Shown here one piece after another: positions 40,917 through 54,399 of a stretch of 64,000 nucleotides of DNA. A program made the translations under genes and the position numbers. Position 1 is the first letter of the stretch. Every line of letters begins with the position of its first letter. The notes beneath the pieces were generated by a model. The model searched no databases, was not told the origin of the DNA, and saw only the letters and a list, made by a program, of their open reading frames with translations. Source of the stretch: Megamerina dolium (lineage: Eukaryota; Arthropoda; Insecta; Diptera; Megamerinidae). Where the stretch lies: the NCBI GenBank assembly GCA_963854835.1, contig OY978528.1, forward strand, positions 37,725,757 to 37,789,756, in the 5' to 3' direction.

Positions 40917-42152
40917 AACGAGGGTGGTCCCAAAACTACCCGACCTAACAAAGAAAACAACAAATTATGGGAAAATTTTTCTATATTTCCCAACATAATC
41001 ACGTTTTAGCTGTATACATTTTTTCCCAGCGATATTCTATAGCTTCGATACTCTGTTTATAGTATGAACTGTCTAGCTCATTAAAATAGCCATATACCGC
41101 AGACTCCACCTCTTCATTGTTTGCAAATCTTCTACCACCAAATCATTTTTTCAAATTTGGAAATAGAAAATAATCCAAAGGAGCTGAATCTGGCCAATAA
41201 GGTGCAGGCTGAAGCAGTTCGACCTTTAACTCATTGACTTTGGCCATCGCAATAGCGGACGTGTGAACTGGTGCATTGTCTTGATGAAACAACACTTTCT
41301 TTTTGCCAAATGCGGCCACTTTTCTTTAATTTCATCACTTAAATGCTGCAACAAATTAGCATACTATTCGGCGATGATTGTTTTTCCTTTTTGAAGATCA
41401 ATAAAAATTATCCCTCGTGCATCCCAAAAAACAGACGCTATAACCTTGCCTTCAGATGGAACTGTTTTCGCCTTCTTTGGACACGATTCTCCCCTTTCAG
41501 TCCACAGTTTTGACTGATCATTTGTCTCAGGTGTGAAATGGTGGACCCATGTCTCATCCATGGTTACGAATTGACGCAAAAACTCGGCTTTATTACTGTG
41601 CAACATCGCCAAACACTCTATAGAAACATCTTCACGACGTTGTTTTTGTTCTATTGTGAGCAAATCCTGCACCCATCTTGCACACGGCTTTTTCATCTCC
41701 AAATTTTCGGTCAAAATACGATGTATAGCACTTTTTGAAATGCCTGTAATTTCACCTAGCTCACGCACCATCAGCCGGCGATCATCCAATACCATTTTGT
41801 GGATTTTCTTAACCGTTTCTACCGTGGCCACCTCAATTATTCGACCACCACGGTGTTCGTCTTGGCAACTTGTACGACCTCGTTTAAACTTTGGCACCCA
41901 ATAATTTATGGTAGTAAAGGAAAGAGCAGACTCCCCCAAAATAGAATCTACTTAGGCTTTAATATTCGTTGGACTGAGACCTTTCATATGAAAGTATTGA
42001 ATTACATAACGATGACCATTTTTTTCCATGTTTACAAATTCACTGAGGTCGTTAATTTTCGATGACTCCAAACAAAATACTAAATAACGTGGCGTCTTGA
42101 AACTTAAAAGATATGTTTTATAAGGCTGCCGCTTTTCACTAAATTTGGGACC
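40917..42152 (-). mobile_element. DD34D mariner copy 2, partly eroded
   Basis: A GAGGGTGGTCCCAAAAC-type terminal repeat at 40919-40940 pairs imperfectly with GGCGGTCCCAAATTTA read on minus near 42150. The minus strand holds a nearly complete transposase. The ends are mutated and the TA duplication is not certain. Confidence 0.8.
40960..42010 (-). pseudogene. Mariner transposase (DD34D) with stop and frameshift
   Basis: The longest piece, ATG 41939 to 41364, has LSFTTINYWVPKFKRGRTSC, the second DNA-binding region LMVRELGEITGISKSAIHRI, MDETWVHHFTPETNDQSKLW (first Asp) and SVFWDARGIIFIDLQKGKTI, then a TGA at about 41364. In other frames FHQDNAPVHTSAIAMAKV (second Asp, 41290-41240) and PDSAPLDYFLFPN (third Asp) follow at 34-residue spacing. 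All three catalytic acids are present, so inactivation is by the stop codon and a frameshift near 41310. Confidence 0.88.
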
Positions 42153-45100
42153 GCCTTCGCAATTCGGAAAGGTGCAGCAACGCGAATCGTAGCTTACAAC
42201 TATCGTATTTCTTATTAGCGTTTGGACGTTAGGGCTATAACTCGCAGTAGGAGCAATTTGCATATGTATATAACTGCTACTGAAGGATGCAATAAGTAGC
42301 TTTTTATGAAAATTGCGATGTTGTCAAAATAGTTTTTATAAAATTTGTCTACCTGACGATAGAAATAAGTGAATGAATATGATTCCCTTCGCTGAGCAAT
42401 ATATTGAAGCATTGTTTAGTTTATAAAGCAGTCCTTTGCAACATATTGTACGTATATGTAGTAGAATGTGTATGAATGTATTTAGCAACTATATTATGTA
42501 TTATAATTAATTTTTGGTCATTGGAAATAGTGGCATTGTATGCTTATGACTTATTCTATGACCTCGACAGGAGTATATACGCCACACCTACATATACGAT
42601 ATTTATTTTTGTACGAAAATAAACTGGCACACCTTGCATTTGGATTTAAAATTCAAACATCGAAAGCTTTAAAAAATCAATTGCTAAAAATTGCCAAACG
42701 ATTTGATTCCTCATCATTAAACGAAAATAATGAAGTATGGTAAGGTATATAAGTATTAGGAAACACCCGAAATACATTCATATATTCTTGCTAGAATCAC
42801 GCATGCAAACAGAAAGGAAAAGTCAATATTCAGTCATCTAAAAGACATATGTATGTACATACGCACTTACATATAATTGTATGTACTACGGGTTTGTGGA
42901 GTATGTTGGCAGCCATCAATTTTTGAACGCATCAGTAATTATTATAAGCTGAAGGTTATGTCATTGTTTGTATTTTCTAGAAGCTTAGTTTTTATGATAC
43001 ATATACAAGATTACTTATAAATGCACTGCATATGTATTACCCTATCAAAAACAGCCACAAGTTTGACGTTTGATGGTCGATTTGCAAATATAATACCTAT
43101 ATAGGAGTATTTTATTGAAAAGGTCTCAAACTGCTATTGGATTGTTGTTTATGAATTAAATATTTAAAATACTTTACGGACAAATTTTTCAATAATTTCT
43201 AACGGCGTCAATTCTACATAATATAAGTAGGGAATAACTAACCTCACTAGCGGAACGTTACTTTGGGCGTCAATGAAACCTGCGAAAAAAAATATGTGGT
43301 TTTAGAATGGTCCACAAAAAAGAGTTAATGATCACGAGACGCTCTCAAGATTTGGGCATTTACTATATTTTTTCCTTCGCTGGAACTCATCAGACATCAC
43401 CAGAACTAAACTATAATAAACAAGTTAATACGATATATTCAAATAATTTATGTCGTTTGACAGTTTCTATGTTTCTATAAACGCCTGACAGTAGTACAAA
43501 CATGTTAGTAGATATGGTATGTATATACATTTGTATATAGGCATACACATATGTATGTATACATGTGTAAAAGCAAATAACAAATACATGCTTTATTTAT
43601 GCTTAACAATAATGAATATTATACAACAAGCTAAAATTATAATAGGTTCTATGTTTGTACTCGTATGTAATTAATAATTAATTTATTCACATACATTTAT
43701 TTTATGCCATTGTAACTGTTGCTACTGATGTTGATACTCATGCATATGCTTAAGTATGCATATTAGATATGCTCAGATTGACTGTTGTAAAGGATCTTAT
43801 TCAACAGAATTATGAAAAAAAAAATTTTTTGTACAGCATTCAATATATAAAATTTTGTTTTTATATTTAGTAGTCTACATAAATATTTTACATGTAATAT
43901 TTTCGTGGAACATCGAAATCCCTGATTTACTATTTTATGGGGTTTTCATGTAAGTTTTTGAACTTAAAAAATTACAAAAACTTCCATGAAATTGGTCAAT
44001 ATGATACGAAACAATACGATAGACACAAAAAAAAAATATATAAAAATTGTAGTGCTGTCGATTGCGATGCTAACAGTGAAATACCACGATAACAAGGAAG
44101 GCAAATTATAACTTTTAAGGTGGTACATTCAAAGGTGGGGATTATATCAAGATTGATCAAGTTGTCAAAATGTCAAACTGTCATGGAATTTTTGTTGAGT
44201 ATTGTTTGACATTTCATTATAAAAGAAAATATTTAAAAAGCAAAGAAAATATTCAGCTGTATTACGAAAGAAGATTCACTGATTTTGACTAAAATTTTGT
44301 TCAGGTCCAGTTATCGTATTTGGGCTGAAGAGCAACGCGAAAAGGTATGACTTATGGGCTGGTGGATTCATTGATAAATATTTCCAAAAAAAATGAGGAT
44401 GGCAGTTATGAACAACATTTCAAAGATATAATCATTAAAAAATGAGTGTAAAATCTTCCTTTTGTATGATAGCAAAGATTACCCTATAAAATTGAATTTT
44501 ATAAATTTTTTAAGATTTTTGAAAAAAGGACTTGTAAATCACCCATAACATTCGCAACACTTTCAGAGGGATTTACGATATTTCAAACAGTTATATAGGT
44601 ACAGCTTTCACGCAACTGTCGCACATTGTCACTAAACAGAATGAGACTGAAATCCATTCAGCTTTTGTTTACATTTTACACCTTGTCTTCAATCTAGATG
44701 AATCATCGTTTAGGCGAATAACTCTGTCCTCAAAAGATTACAGATTGTAAATTGTTCACCCTAAGTCTATAACTTTAGATGAAACAAAATTGAAATGCAT
44801 TTTACAAATATTACTTTGAATGATTTCCAAAATGATAAATCTAAATTCACTTTAACATGCATTGAAATTTATTTTCTGCAAATTCCATGTATTTTTAGAC
44901 AAGTCTAATGTGCATAGATATTGTCGTCATTGTCGTTTACAGTGGTACCGCAACAATAGTGCCGGAAACGACGTATGCTGTGGGTAAATATTGTATTTTT
45001 CTAATATAAGGTTGATATTGCTGTAAGAACGTAGTGGTATGTATTTAATTTTGTACAACATGCTAATTGAAAACATCAGTTTCGGCGAAGTGAATTTAAA

Positions 45101-45165
45101 GAGAATACTAAGAACACAAATACTAAGAATTTATTGAATATTTTTACTATTCGGAGTGATTATTC
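42153..45165. other. Long AT-rich intronic stretch
   Basis: No TE protein or repeat recognised. It contains one candidate Rbp6 micro-exon at 43248-43279. Short ORFs are unsupported. Confidence 0.45.
43248..43279 (-). other. Rbp6: Candidate Rbp6 micro-exon (32 or 37 nt)
   Basis: Minus strand: a strong polypyrimidine tract and CAG acceptor (ATTTTTTTTCGCAG) precede a small GC-richer segment starting GTTTCATTGACGCCC. Possible donors are GTGAGG (after 43248) or GTTAGT (after 43243). Joined to the upstream candidate exon it introduces a stop, so it could only serve as 5' UTR or an alternative exon. Evidence is splice-site shape alone. Confidence 0.2.
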
Positions 45166-46452
45166 CAGGTCAAGTACTTTGTTGAGAAACATTGTAGAAC
45201 TGATTGGCCATTTATTTTAGTGGGGGACATGTATCTAGCCTTAATGTGAAGGTTACATGTACGCTCTTTGATTCATTGACTTTTATGCGCCATTTTGCTA
45301 ACCAGATTTCGATAGAATCGACATGAGTCTGCAGGAGCTTAGTAGCTTCTATGGGGTTAGAGCGAGAGCACAATATTGCCGCCGTATCATCAGCAAAGGT
45401 CGATATGAATGTATAGTTATATATGGCCCAAAACGCTTTCTTGTGGAACACCAGCGTGAATATCCAATGGATTTGTTGTATAATTCTTCTGATGTACAAG
45501 AAAATTTATTTTCGTAAGATAGCTACTAAGCAATGAGGAAACATTTGCAGGCAGTAATAGTTTGAGTTTGTAAATAAGGCCATCGTGCCATACTTTATCG
45601 AAAGCTTGAGTGATATCAAGAAAGACAGCTGAGCCTTACTTTTTTTCTTCAAAAGTGTTCCTTATCAGAGTTACAATGCGGTGGACTTGTTCTATTGTGC
45701 CGTGCTGTTTTCTAAATCCAAACTGATGTTGAGGAATCAGTTGGTTGAGATTAATAAATGGAGTTATATTCATGACAAGTAGCTTTTCGAATACTTTAGA
45801 AAGTAGAGGCAGGAGGCTGATAGGTCTGTACGTAGGGTCTTTTCCTGGTTTTGCTATCATAATAATTTTTGAAGTTTTCCAGCATTTGGGATAGTGTTTA
45901 ATACGAAAGATAGCGTTGAAAATGTGCATGACATGAATTACTGAAGTTGGAGGTAGCTCTTTTATCATTTTACCGGTAATTTTATCTGGAACAGGTGATT
46001 TTTTTTGGGTTTAAATCTTTGTAAATTGCTTTGAATATGTACTTTTCTTAATTTTGAGCAAGGTTGAGAAGTTAATCTTGGTAGTGAGGATTGTGAGAGG
46101 GTGGATTGGGTGTAAGCACACTTTTTAAGTGGTTTACAAAAGCCAAACCCTTCTCATAGTTGGTTCTAGCCCAATTACCGTCACTCAAACGAATGGGGGA
46201 ATCAGTGAGAATTAGCCGATTTGAATTTTTTGCTGATTTCCACAAAGAGACGCTTCACCAGGTGTTAATTTGGCTATGTGATCGTGTTGTTATTTTGTAG
46301 GGCTTGCTTTAGCTTTCGAATACAGTGCTGTAGCTGTGTTTTCAGATTCGCTGAGAGCTAATGAGAGCAGCTAGTTGAATTTTTCTAGTGCTGAGTCTAC
46401 ATCGTGTCCATTTCTTAATACAGTACTTAGAGAAAGATGAGAATTTATGTGG
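45166..46452 (-). mobile_element. Jockey-clade LINE copy E, eroded internal fragment
   Basis: Minus-strand pieces of ORF2 only: RT at 45968-45636 (HYPKCWKTSKIIMIAKPGKD, PISLLPLLSKVFEKLL) and the palm box STFADDTAAILCS near 45370. Parts of the linker and endonuclease C-terminus run up to 46452. It has many small deletions, no poly(A) tail and no target-site duplication. It is the only minus-strand copy retaining a readable FADD box. Confidence 0.85.
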
Positions 46453-47402
46453 GATGAAGTGGGTTTTGCTTTAAAATTTTGTGAAGCGACAATTATACAT
46501 CCAGATAAATTACTTATCTTCCTTTGATACACAGGAACATATACCATGACTATTAAAGGTTTTAAAATGAAGATATAATTTGACTATATCCAAGAGGATC
46601 ATATGTTGGCTCAATGCATGGGTGAAATCACTGACATCAATTGTATCAAAAAAATTGTTGATGTTTCACACACACAGCGTTTTAGTTATCAATGAACAGG
46701 AAGAGAAGGAAAAGAATCATCAAATCACTATTAATTTGTCCCATTTACTAGTAAATTCAATAGTTAAAAAAAATTCTTTCATATAATTTCATACTGCTGA
46801 CGCTACTGGAAGGTGACGTTTTTCTTAATTAGAACATTCATTAATCAACTGAAAACCATTTGCCGACCTCAAATTGCAAAGATGGCTACCAAACACGCAT
46901 CTTACTCGAATAAACATTTCAAAAGCCTCCATCCAACAAATACCCTTCATATCGATATCATTAGAATTTCTATAGAATAGCTACGTAAATCACGAACGAC
47001 CCTTATCTATCTATTCCGCTCCTTTTCTTTACATTCAGAGTGCTAAATGATAAATGAAAATAAAACTATTATGACTGTATTATATGTCTACTGGGCTTTT
47101 GAAGAGAAATGCAACTTCTATGATTATTATAAATGTATATGTATAGGTATATAAATACATGTCTATAGTAAATGTTTTGAAATAAATTAATCGAATTACT
47201 TAACAACAAAGTTTTTCATGGGTCAAATATACCATATCGTATACATGAAAGCATTGAGCAGGAAATAAATATTCAAACGAAAGGAATATTCTTCAATATA
47301 TACCCAGAATATAAAAGTGAATAAAATAATAATATTTTAGGCACGCAAAATGATATGAACACATTTGCATCAATTTTAAGAAATTCTGACTTGTGCCTTG
47401 TG

Positions 47403-47472
<70 letters not shown>

Positions 47473-47489
47473 TATGTATATATATATAT

Positions 47490-47542
<53 letters not shown>

Positions 47543-47880
47543 ATTCTCCTTATTTATGTACTTTATTGGATTAAGAAACTCAACGCTGAATTAATATATG
47601 GTGGTTCTATATATTTGTACGATAGGTATGAGCTTATGCAGTAGCATTTTCTTCAGAAAGAGAAAAGCATTTGATAGACTTTCTATCCCATCTTCAAACC
47701 TGTCCGCTATTCGGAATTCACTATAATAATCATAAAGTTAATGTTTACATTTTATTTAAATTTTCAATTCTACATACATAAGTAAACGCTATTTTGTGGT
47801 GTAATAGATAGGTTTCTAATAGTTATCACCTGAAAATAGTCATTGTCAGCTGTCATAGTTAGACAGCTTTTTGTAATTTT
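46453..47880. other. Non-coding spacer with TA microsatellite
   Basis: Nothing recognised apart from the (TA)n tract at 47405-47539. Confidence 0.45.
47405..47539. repeat. (TA)n microsatellite
   Basis: Long TA run with a few CATA/TGTA interruptions. The Tyr-Ile ORFs over it are artefacts. Confidence 0.95.
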
Positions 47881-47898
47881 ATAGTTTGTAATTTCACT

Positions 47899-48250
47899 AT
47901 GCAAAGACTCACGCCTGACAAACGCATTCAAATATTTCAAATTTATTCTGAAAATCCAGATAAGGTTTCGCGAACAAGCAAAATTGGAGTACGTCAAATC
48001 TAGAACAGGTATTATAAATGCCATTGGATTTAGGAAAGTAAACGTTTGGTGTGTTTTGTTTAAAAATCCTTGCGTAGATTTACATATACTCATTATGATG
48101 CCGCAGAAACCATGTTACAGTCAATGGACTTTGTTATTAACGAATTTTTGTTTGGAAATATACAAAACATCGATTTGTGGCGTTACAGCTCATATTGGAC
48201 CTTACGATAGCCATAATTTGGCTAATTGCGATGTTTTTTTTTTCACATAA
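47899..48250 (+). pseudogene. Possible decayed mariner/rosa-like transposase
   Basis: ATG 47899 gives QRLTPDKRIQIFQIYSEN, like the N-terminus of rosa-type transposases. In a shifted frame KVNVWCVLF resembles the VTVWCG block, and VINEFLFGNI resembles the segment before the second catalytic Asp. Heavily decayed; weak identification. Confidence 0.3.
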
Positions 48251-49208
48251 TTCTCTTATAGGTTAATGGACCATTCCAACGATCTTCTAGCTTTGTATAG
48301 AAGAACTTTCAATGTTATCGTATGAATTGATTTGGGTAATACAAAATACAAAATAGTCGCAAAAAGCGGTTCAAATTGTTCCGATATCATGCAGGTTTTA
48401 AACCATTCATTCATAGTCAACTCAATTGTATAGCATTTATGTCCTCCGTGGAGAACAGATGTATAATACCACAATTGAATTAAATAAACCAATAAATCCA
48501 TAAACGGATTGTCACTTTTCATTGATTCTCTCATGCATCATCCAATTTAAAGGAAACATTCTTATCACCAATCGATATTGCTAAAAACACTTATTTCGAA
48601 CGTCAGTGTTTGACTGAAGACTCCAAACGATGGTACACAATTTTGATGCCAGGTGGTGAAGGATTTTTTAAAAAACTGATACTAAACAAACAACCCACGT
48701 AAAAGCAGGTAACCAAATTTTTTCGAAACATTAAAAAATGGTTCGTATTTGTATGAAATAATGTTTTTTCAAAATTAAATTGTATTGTTTTAGCAGACAA
48801 ATACGAAAACCTCATCAAACTTTTATTCCAAAATAATGAAATATTTATATGAAGCATTCAATTAAGAATTTTGATTTATCCAAATATCACTACATATATA
48901 TAAATACGCACATACATTCATGAACATAAAACCATCGTTGCTCTGCAAGTGCAAAACACAATCAACGTACGTAAACACGGAATTCCCTTGGTATTCACTA
49001 ACCAGATACCTCTTCAGCGAATGTAAATTTCATTCTTGCAACAGCGTAAGCACAAATGTATGTGGGTATGAATTAGAAGAAAATTGGTACAGTACTGACG
49101 TAGCTCAACGCTATGCACACTATGCTGCTGAAAACAAAAACCAGAGCAGTTGAGCATGCGATCATACTACTATAAAATGTCGAAAACAAAAAGGCAACAA
49201 ACTACAAC
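48251..49208. other. Non-coding spacer
   Basis: No feature recognised. The 92-codon minus ORF at 48256-48534 has no recognised motif and is listed under rejections. Confidence 0.4.
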
Positions 49209-49210
49209 TA

Positions 49211-50071
49211 AAGGGTTTTCCATTAGGGACATAACAATTTCGTATCTTTATATGAACGCACCTTTAAACTTTTTTAATCAACTGTCAATGTCAAAACGTT
49301 AGTTAAAGTCAACATTTTTATCATGGTAAAGTTCACGAACCAGCAACGTTTGGAAATTATTAAAAATTATTACCGAAATTCTGAGTCGGTGGTCGCAACT
49401 TTAAGAGCGAAAAATCATCTTCAGCGATGAAGCTCACTTCTGGCTCAATGGCTTTGTCAATAAGCAAAATATGCGTTATTGGTCAGCAACAAACCCACAA
49501 GTGCTTCTCGAGACACCATTGCACCCTCAAAAAGTTACTGTTTGGTGCGGTTTTCATGACGGAGGTGTAATTGGGCAGTATTTTTTTCGTGGATGAAAAC
49601 GACCGTCATGTTACCGTCAATGGAGAGCGCTATCATGCTATGTTGGAAGATTATTTGTGGCCAGAATTGGATGAGCTTGACATCAGCGATATGTGGTTTC
49701 AACAAGACGGTGCCACTAGCCACACAGCACACGTCACAATCGATTTATTGCAAGGCAAATTCGGTGAACGTGTTATCTCGAGAAATGGTCCGGTCGAATC
49801 CGCCTCGTTCATGCGATCTAACACCATTGGATTTCTTTTTATGGGGCTTTATCAAGTCACTGGCCTATGCCAAAAAGCCAGCAACTTTAGACGAGCTCAA
49901 AGACAACATCCAACGCGAAGACGGGCTCGTGGTGGTCATATGACCGAAATCGAATTTCATTCATAAAATGTAATCCTTGCAATATATCCACAATAAATTT
50001 GAAATCAATATCTCAAATATTTCTGTGTTTATTAATAGATAAAAATGTTATGTGCCTAATGGGAAATCCTT
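49211..50071 (+). mobile_element. rosa-like DD41D mariner, deletion derivative (861 bp)
   Basis: TIRs of about 26 bp with three mismatches (AAGGGTTTTCCATTAGGG at left; reverse complement of CCTAATGGGAAATCCTT at right) are flanked by TA (49209-49210, 50072-50073). Confidence 0.9.
49323..49966 (+). pseudogene. rosa-like transposase (DD41D), internally deleted
   Basis: ATG 49323 begins MVKFTNQQRLEIIKNYYRNS and breaks after SVVATLRAKN. The next block encodes the first Asp context, FSDEAHFWLNGFVNKQ (about 49425), so the DNA-binding region is deleted. Then VTVWCGFHDGGVIG occurs, and DMWFQQDGATSHTAHVTIDL carries the second Asp. In a shifted frame SCDLTPLDFFLWGFIKSLAY carries the third. Counting the residues from the second to the third Asp gives 41 in between, the hallmark of the rosa group. 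Frameshifts occur near 49580 and 49795. Confidence 0.85.
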
Positions 50072-50073
50072 TA

Positions 50074-51404
<1,331 letters not shown>

Positions 51405-51417
51405 ATTTATTTCTCTG

Positions 51418-51730
51418 GGTGCCGTAGCTCAGTGGTTAGTGTGTTCGCCTTCTGATCTGTAGGTGATTTTTCTTTCGAACGGTACCCACCTGTCGGCAAG
51501 CAATTGGTAATTCTTCCGACAGTAACAACTTGCCATGAAAAAGCTTCTAAAAAGAACTCTGTGACAAAGCTCAGAAAAAGTGATGTCACAAGTGTTCTGC
51601 CGTTCGGAAACGGCTAAAATAAGTAGGTCCATTCTAATACTGTCCAAAATTTAAGACGCACAAGAGTAATGGAAGAGAAGCTCGGCCAATGAGCCCTTTG
51701 GGGCTTTAAGTGCCACATATTTTTTTTTTT
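51418..51730 (+). mobile_element. tRNA-derived SINE with internal deletion of the B box
   Basis: A 13-bp duplication, ATTTATTTCTCTG, occurs at 51405-51417 and 51731-51743. The head GCCGTAGCTCAGTGGTTAGT keeps the A box. The sequence jumps after TGATCTGTAGGT straight to GATTTTTCTTTCGAACGG, deleting the B box present in the copy at 39433. The body and 3' end are otherwise the same. Confidence 0.93.
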
Positions 51731-51743
51731 ATTTATTTCTCTG

Positions 51744-53334
51744 AGTCTCGTAGTCGAAACATATTCGATTTGACAAAAAAACTACAAAACAGAAAGTTTT
51801 GTGACGGTTGATTGGTTTACGAACCCTAAAATTTTATAATCGTCTTTTTTATTATTTTCTTCTTATTTAACCATAATATCTCTTTTCTAGAGTTGTAAAA
51901 TGAGAGAATATTTCCCTCTAGCATAGCTACCCCATATATTGAAAATTATTCGATTAATCAATATATGAATTTTTTTTTTTTAGTTTTTCTTTGTTTTTAT
52001 AATTTTATTTGGAAAATAATTCATTCATTTTCGAATAACTGATAATTCTACAATTTTGATTAATTAAATTGTTCGACTAAACGATTAATCGCACAGCACT
52101 ACTTCAAATCCTTAGGAGGCTTCCCTAAAAAATGGACATTTTCATAAAAATATACAGTCGACCGCAATTAATATTGTCATCCCAACATATTTATTCCCCA
52201 TTTTCACCCATTAAAACATACTCATCAATTTTTAACACAATTCTAATTGAGCGTTAATAATTATTCTAAATTGTGAAATCAACAATTTTCTTTGTGTGGT
52301 GTATACTATGCGATTGAAGTTGACGTCGTGGAAGAAAAATAGTTTCTGCTTCTTATTTTGGCATAACACGTTGTCATAGTCCCCCAATATTTTGAATCCT
52401 CTATCAAATATGTTTGAAATCAAGTTGAAAATCTAATTTTGTACATTTTTTGTTTGAAATTATTTTAGCTTTTTCCGCAAAATGTCGAAAAGTAACAATA
52501 AATTTTTGCAATAATATCGACAAATGATTTTCGATATAATTGCAAAATTTTTTCGACCTTAATTTATTCGAACTTTAGTCCGTATTGCTAAATGTATTCA
52601 TTAATATTAAATTTATTGTAAAGGAAAGTACATTTGCTGGATAATGAAAAGTTACGACAAGCAACAATGTATACATACATGCATAAGTACGAGTATACTG
52701 TGTATATACCATATTTGGCACGAATAGTTTCGAAAAACGACGACGAATTTCTCTTTCATATCTATCGTATCAAAGTGATCTATTTGTATTAGTCGACTCA
52801 CTCTTGTGAAGCTGTACTAGAGAACTGTTACAAAAGAACCATAAAAAAATAAAGTTGTTGACGTTTGTTTACGAAAATGTAGTGTCATAAAATAGGACCA
52901 ATTGTGTTTTCTTATGAAACTTATGTTTATATACCGAACCAGACAGGTATGTCGAACCTCAGGGAGGCATTCATAAATATTATCATGTAAACTGAAGCAT
53001 AAATGCATAGCAAAAATTGTGAGTTAACATACAAATATGCGGAATAACTAAGGGGAAATTTTTTAAATATTTAAGTATTCAGTATTCATCAATAAAGGAT
53101 ATTTGAATGCATGTAAAATACTCGAGGAAATTTCTCGATTGTAATGATAATAAGGTAAAAAGGACTCAGAAAGAAGTATAATAAATCTGATTACCCTATC
53201 ATATATTTTTAACGAAAATTCCCTAAGGGTACCCATTACAACATAGGGCAATCCCGAGACGATGAAATAGTCGTAATGCATAAGAATAATATTGTAAGCA
53301 TTATCATTGCTTATATGCCATTTGCTATACTTAC
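51744..53334. other. Intronic sequence after the candidate first exon
   Basis: AT-rich. No TE or exon recognised. Confidence 0.45.
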
Positions 53335-53748
53335 AACTAATTTTTTGGTAGGAATGGTGGCAGGTGGCGTTGGGACTGGAGGGCTTATCGTTTTAATTGC
53401 TTGCGTTGGCGGTTGAAAAATCTCCGCTGGCTGCTTAACGTAAAACAGATTTACTCCAAAGTGAGAAATTTTGTTGGTTTAACAAAACGTTGTCGGCTAA
53501 GAAAAATTTTGCGAGTCGTCTGTAACACGACGAATTCACGGCTTTGTAGCGACGGTAGAAATCAACTGAATTTTCAGTGTTCAGCAAGATTTCGCGCTTT
53601 TCGGGTATGCTTTGTATATCTATAATATTGTAGTATTTATGGTATGGTGTATGCGTAATATGGCTAATTACAAAAGCTGTGCTTTAATTTAACGCTTAAT
53701 TAAATCGTCGTTGATGATTGATATGTTGATGCTTGCTTTAATATGGCG

Positions 53749-53788
<40 letters not shown>

Positions 53789-54250
53789 TATATACGAGTA
53801 TAGGTATACGTATAAATACAAACATACAAGTATCTATGCATACAATACAATAGATGTAAGAAATATTTTTGTGGTTTTTTTACTCGTCACGATGCGACAC
53901 TAGAATCCACACGAACCTATGCCTTTTTTTCACTTGTTATTGATATAATACTCGTATTTAATTATAATCGGCTCTTTAAAAATTCGACGTTTTCCGTTGA
54001 TTATTATTTCCTTTCTTTTCTTTTCTTTTATTAAAATTTTTTTTTTTCATATACTATTTTGTGACGTGGCGTAATTAAAATTGTCGCAGAAAATTAATTC
54101 ACAACTATTTAAGAAGCTCTTCAAAATTTTCTACTAAAGCTCTACAGAAGTGATTGCACTTGAACGTGTTTGGAAACTGATTTGAACTAGGCTACTGCAC
54201 GATAACTAAGAAATGCAACGACTGATGGACTCGCTTGTCTGATAACGACT
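53335..54250 (-). other. Rbp6: Candidate alternative first exon of Rbp6
   Basis: On minus, the sequence from the Inr at 54250 to a consensus donor GTAAGT (53334-53329) is largely UTR-like. The last 150 bases are open in one frame and encode VKQPAEIFQPPTQAIKTISP and then PPVPTPPATIPTKKLV, a Pro/Thr-rich peptide. The frame ends in phase 0 at the donor, matching the phase-0 acceptor of the RRM2 exon at 38543. An in-frame TAA lies just upstream (near 53480) and there is no ATG between, so translation would need a non-AUG start, a further upstream splice (an acceptor-like TTACGTTAAGCAG lies near 53430), or initiation at the ATG of the RRM2 exon. The assignment to Rbp6 is inference from strand, phase and order. 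Confidence 0.45.
53753..53787. repeat. (TA)n microsatellite
   Basis: Short TA run within the candidate 5' UTR. Confidence 0.9.
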
Positions 54251-54360
54251 GATGAAGGACCTGTGCAATGCAAGTACTGAGTGTAAAAAAGAGAGAGAAA
54301 AAGAGAATGAGCTGACTGTGCACACGGACAGAGAGAAAGAGAGAGAGAGAACGAGAGTTT
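54218..54360 (-). promoter_or_regulatory. TATA-less Inr+DPE core promoter with GAGA-rich upstream tract
   Basis: Minus strand: initiator TCAGTC with +1 A at 54250, and AGTCGT at +28 to +33 (54223-54218), a full match to the fly DPE consensus RGWYVT at the required distance. Upstream (54285-54360) is a long GA/CT-rich and CA-repeat tract (GAGAGAGA), as bound by GAGA factor in flies. No TATA box lies near -30. Transcription would run leftward into the candidate exon 53335-54250. Confidence 0.6.
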
Positions 54361-54399
54361 GTGTGTGTGTGTGACGATTTCATGTTGTAAGCTGCCTTC

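Noticed and set aside
47355..47644. Long Tyr-Ile repeat ORFs over TA tracts (also 50401-50777)
   Set aside because: They are translations of (TA)n microsatellites, with no coding signal outside the repeat.
48256..48534. 92-codon minus-strand ORF
   Set aside because: No recognised motif. It starts in an AT-rich spacer and the surroundings hold only a doubtful mariner relic. It could be part of an unknown TE, but that cannot be supported.
53401..53625. 74-codon plus-strand ORF
   Set aside because: Antisense shadow of the candidate Rbp6 first exon; Arg/Leu/Cys composition without motif.
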